A stretch of DNA of 36,280 bases, from assembly GCA_024231695.1 (NCBI GenBank), contig JAAEQF010000508.1:1-36280 (forward strand), read 5' to 3'. Each line of letters starts with the position of its first letter. The first letter of the stretch is position 1. Under the pieces are notes generated by a model, which saw only the letters and a program-made list of their open reading frames with translations, searched no databases and was not told the origin of the DNA. Positions 33,738 through 36,280 of this stretch are shown piece by piece. Both the position numbers and the translations under genes were made by a program. This DNA is from FCB group bacterium (GTDB lineage Bacteria > Zixibacteria > MSB-5A5 > GN15 > JAAZOE01).

Positions 33738-36065
33738 TTATGGCGGCGGCGCCGGCCCATTTTTGAAGACATAGTTTATGAGATAGACCGCATCGCCCAC
33801 ATTCAAATCGCCGTCAGCGTTGGCGTCACCCTGATAGGTGGTAGCCGGCGCAGGACCGCTCTTGAAAACAAAATTTATCATATAAACAGCATCGCCGACA
33901 TTAATATCACCGTCGCTGTTGGCGTCGCCGCGTTTGCCCAGCTTCACGGTAATCGCCAAAAAGGCCGGTTCATATTCACCATATCTGCTGTCCAGCAAGT
34001 TTTTATACCCACCCAGTGTAGTTGAGTCGATTTCCGCTGTTGGGCCGCCGGTACCGGTAAACATCAGATTAGCCACCACGCCGTCACCCGGTGCCAAGGG
34101 CTGGTTATTGACCGACCCAATGGGAGCTATAAACCGCAATACGATCTGAGTGGACGTTTCCGCCTTTTTCTGAACGGTGAAACCTTCGCAACGAGTTCCG
34201 GCGACCGAGTAACCGTTATAATCCAGGGTCGCAGGCCCGCTGTCGGGAAAGCTCAGGGCCAGAATAAAAGTATCCAGCGGCAGAGTGTTTTTCATACTTA
34301 TCGCTACCGGCGAGGGGGAACCTATGGCAATAGTTGCCGTATCAGCAGCATATATCGTATCGGCCGTTACACAAATGTAGTCTCTTTTTACTTCGGTATC
34401 CGTGCCATTGGGATCATCGACTGTGAGAGCCACTTCATAAAGGCCCGGAGTCATATAAGTATAAGTCGTATCCTGATTCAGCGAGCCACCTCCGTCGCCG
34501 AAAGCCCAGCTCCAGGATGTCGCCGCCGGTGATTCATCGGTAAATGTCACCGCCAGCGGCGGTGGACCGAAACGCGGCGTTGCAGAAAATTTCGCTACCG
34601 GGGCATCCTGCAGGCAATTGTAAGCGTTGATCCGACCGGCTCCCAACCAACCATAAGTGAATTCAACATCGGGCATAGGGTCGGCTCGATCCTGAATCAG
34701 GAAATCGATGAAGGTTTTGTTGGAATCGGGATAGTGTGATTTGATCAGCGCCGCCAGTCCGGCTACCATTGGAGTGGACATCGATGTTCCCTGCATGCTA
34801 GTATAGCTGGGCGTATAATGATTGGAATAGGTTGAGTAGATGCCGACTCCCGGGGCACAGATTTCAATCCAGTTGCCGTAGTTGGAGAAGCTGGCCCTGT
34901 TATCGCTGTAATCAGAGGCGGCCACGGCCAAAATACCGGGGAAATCTCCGAAATAGTCGGGTTCATAATCGTTATCGTTCCCGGCTGCGGTGCAAAAAAC
35001 CAGTCCAGCGGCCATGGCCGCATCCAGTGCGTCCTGCATACCGGTCACATTTGAAGATCCGGCCGAATAGCTGATAACATCGGCTCCGTTATCGACGGCG
35101 TAATTGATAGCTTCCACTACCGCCGACATGACCACATAACCCGTTTCATAACCGTAATCGGGATGCACAGCCGAATAACCGGCACGCAAACACATGATCT
35201 GAGCGCCTCGTCCCGAAAAATCCGGCCCCCAACCACCGGCTAATCCGGATACGCCGTTGTCATTGTTGGTCACCGCCGAGGCAATGCCCGCGCAATGACT
35301 GCCGTGTCCGTTAAAATCATTGGGATCATTATCGGGCACGCTGGAATCCTCGCCCGACCAGGGCGACTCACTGCCCCCGCTGAAGAAGTCGTAACCAATC
35401 ACATCATCTGTGTATCCGTTTAGATCGTTGTCGGTGGCGTCAAAGTCAGTGGAGTCAAAGACTACTCGGTCGCCGTCGATATCCTCGCCCGGATTCACCC
35501 AAATATTATATCTCAAGTCGGGATGACGGTAATTAACCCCGGTATCGATGATAGCGATAATAACTGTATCCGATCCGGTTTCTATATCCCAGGCTTCGTG
35601 AACCTGAACAGGTGAGGTGCTTTTATAGGCCCATTGCGAGTTATGCGAGTCGTCATCCGGCGACAGGGCGATTTCGCAGGCATAGTCATGACTGATGGCG
35701 GCTACATAGGGATTACCTTGCATTGCATTTATAAAAGCATTGTCGTCGGCATCCTCGGCTATTTCCACTATGTACATCCGATCCAGACCATGTGCTCTCG
35801 TACCGGTGGCTCGCACCAGAGGACGCATTTCGCGGACTCTATAATCATCCAGGACTTTTTCGATCGAAGGTATTCCAACCCGAAACAGACCGAAACCCTC
35901 CTGAATTTTACTAACCGGGGCCGCCTCGGCAAAACTAACCACGAACCGGCCTTTAATCTCAATTATCCGGTTTTCGGAACCGTCGAAACCGGGGATACTA
36001 ATACCATACGAAGCCCCCGAAAAGAGGAGGCAGCAAATCAATAAAAATCCTGCAGCTCTACGCAT
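33738..36065 (-). CDS. Secreted subtilisin-like serine protease with PKD, cohesin-like and dockerin modules
   Basis: 775 residues with a signal peptide (MRRAAGFLLICCLLFSGASYG). A propeptide-like part (about 35-130, GRFVVSFAEAAPVSK) precedes an S8 domain (about 150-485). Its triad is complete: Asp174 in AIIDTGVNYRHPDL, His254 in NGHGSHCAG, Ser428 in QGTSMSTPMVAGLAAL, with Asn363 in AAGNDND as the oxyanion residue. Then come a PKD domain (490-566, SWSWAFGDGG, YTYMTPGLYEVALTV), a cohesin-like beta domain (570-705, PVAISMKNTLPLDTFILALSF, GDGVVANLMFTG), and a dockerin (712-775: DANSDGDINVGD, DANADGDLNVGD, end GPAPPP). This dockerin lacks the Cys pair of the three paralogs. GGAG lies 7 nt before the ATG. 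Probably a surface or extracellular protease. Confidence 0.93.
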   Translation of the reverse strand: MRRAAGFLLICCLLFSGASYGISIPGFDGSENRIIEIKGRFVVSFAEAAPVSKIQEGFGLFRVGIPSIEKVLDDYRVREMRPLVRATGTRAHGLDRMYIVEIAEDADDNAFINAMQGNPYVAAISHDYACEIALSPDDDSHNSQWAYKSTSPVQVHEAWDIETGSDTVIIAIIDTGVNYRHPDLRYNIWVNPGEDIDGDRVVFDSTDFDATDNDLNGYTDDVIGYDFFSGGSESPWSGEDSSVPDNDPNDFNGHGSHCAGIASAVTNNDNGVSGLAGGWGPDFSGRGAQIMCLRAGYSAVHPDYGYETGYVVMSAVVEAINYAVDNGADVISYSAGSSNVTGMQDALDAAMAAGLVFCTAAGNDNDYEPDYFGDFPGILAVAASDYSDNRASFSNYGNWIEICAPGVGIYSTYSNHYTPSYTSMQGTSMSTPMVAGLAALIKSHYPDSNKTFIDFLIQDRADPMPDVEFTYGWLGAGRINAYNCLQDAPVAKFSATPRFGPPPLAVTFTDESPAATSWSWAFGDGGGSLNQDTTYTYMTPGLYEVALTVDDPNGTDTEVKRDYICVTADTIYAADTATIAIGSPSPVAISMKNTLPLDTFILALSFPDSGPATLDYNGYSVAGTRCEGFTVQKKAETSTQIVLRFIAPIGSVNNQPLAPGDGVVANLMFTGTGGPTAEIDSTTLGGYKNLLDSRYGEYEPAFLAITVKLGKRGDANSDGDINVGDAVYMINFVFKSGPAPATTYQGDANADGDLNVGDAVYLINYVFKNGPAPPP

Positions 36066-36189
36066 TATTGCACTCCGAACCTATAAAATAATTAAGGCTA
36101 CTACCCGAGGCGGTGAGTAAGCTCTGATCGGAAAAACAAGATATTGTCGAAACTGTTCCAACCCAGAGGTAGTCTTTCTATACTAAAAT

Positions 36190-36217
36190 AATATACCATA
36201 ATATTAAGATCGGTCAA
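36190..36217 (-). promoter_or_regulatory. Predicted promoter of the subtilase gene
   Basis: Minus-strand -35 TTGACC (36217-36212), 16-nt spacer, -10 TATATT (36195-36190), about 117 nt before the first gene base if transcription starts near 36183. The remainder of 36066-36280 shows no gene. Confidence 0.5.
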
Positions 36218-36280
36218 TTGATCTTTTTTTTTAATTGCTGTCAGGCGGCCAAAAAATTCATAAAATCCTTATTTTTTAGG

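Noticed and set aside
24380-36065. Cellulosome
   Set aside because: Dockerins are present, but no cellulase, CBM-bearing enzyme or canonical cohesin scaffold is seen, so a cellulosome is not supported.
36208-36231. Terminator at the dyad followed by a T-run on the plus strand
   Set aside because: The TCAATTGA dyad is short and AT-rich, and it overlaps the predicted -35 of the subtilase promoter; no plus-strand gene ends there.

Overview
The window looks like a piece of chromosome from a diderm bacterium of the FCB group, most likely candidate phylum Zixibacteria or a close relative. That placement is an inference. It rests on paired dockerin repeats of the GDANxDGxVNVGDAVYLINYVFK type, on C-terminal sorting-like domains beginning NYPNPFNPTTTI, on periplasmic SurA/PpiC folding factors, and on lipoproteins. 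No rRNA, tRNA or CRISPR array was found.

Layout. (1) 1-412: the 5' part of an IS200-like/REP-associated tyrosine transposase, cut by the window edge, followed by a cluster of REP-like hairpins. (2) 460-3773, minus: an envelope-folding operon (PpiC lipoprotein, SurA-like chaperone, S4-domain RNA-binding protein) with a good sigma70-type promoter. (3) 4044-7191, plus: two small unknown ORFs, then dciA-like (DUF721) and gyrB overlapping, ending in a terminator. (4) 7353-10724, plus: an SDR oxidoreductase and a large secreted protein with a sorting-like C-terminus. (5) 10781-17891, minus: a run that includes SpoIID-like, AnmK and NagZ-like genes (anhydro-muropeptide production and recycling), a nucleotidyltransferase, VOC and GyrI-like proteins, and a membrane GAF-GGDEF diguanylate cyclase. 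(6) 18216-19403, plus: a bactofilin-like beta-helix fused to membrane segments. (7) 19404-20018: a 0.6 kb gene-free block of palindromic repeats sharing modules with region 1. (8) 20019-24020, minus: gamma-glutamyltransferase and a GH35-like protein with an altered catalytic motif. (9) 24380-36065, minus: six large secreted proteins forming a cell-surface gene set.

The most interesting part is region 9. Five of its proteins carry the same roughly 165-residue extracellular domain ('domain X' here) with an invariant cysteine pair. Three tandem paralogs end in dockerins. Two other members lack dockerins and end in sorting-like domains. A subtilase upstream has PKD, cohesin-like and dockerin modules. 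The split between dockerin proteins and sorting-domain proteins suggests a two-part surface assembly. This is a hypothesis from architecture only.

A second system is the edge transposase plus its hairpin repeats. A 33-nt element is identical at 241-273 and 19692-19724 in opposite orientation, and another hairpin module shows a compensatory base-pair change between its two copies. Several promoters with TATATT-like -10 boxes and many Shine-Dalgarno sites can be read, and these were used to correct start codons.
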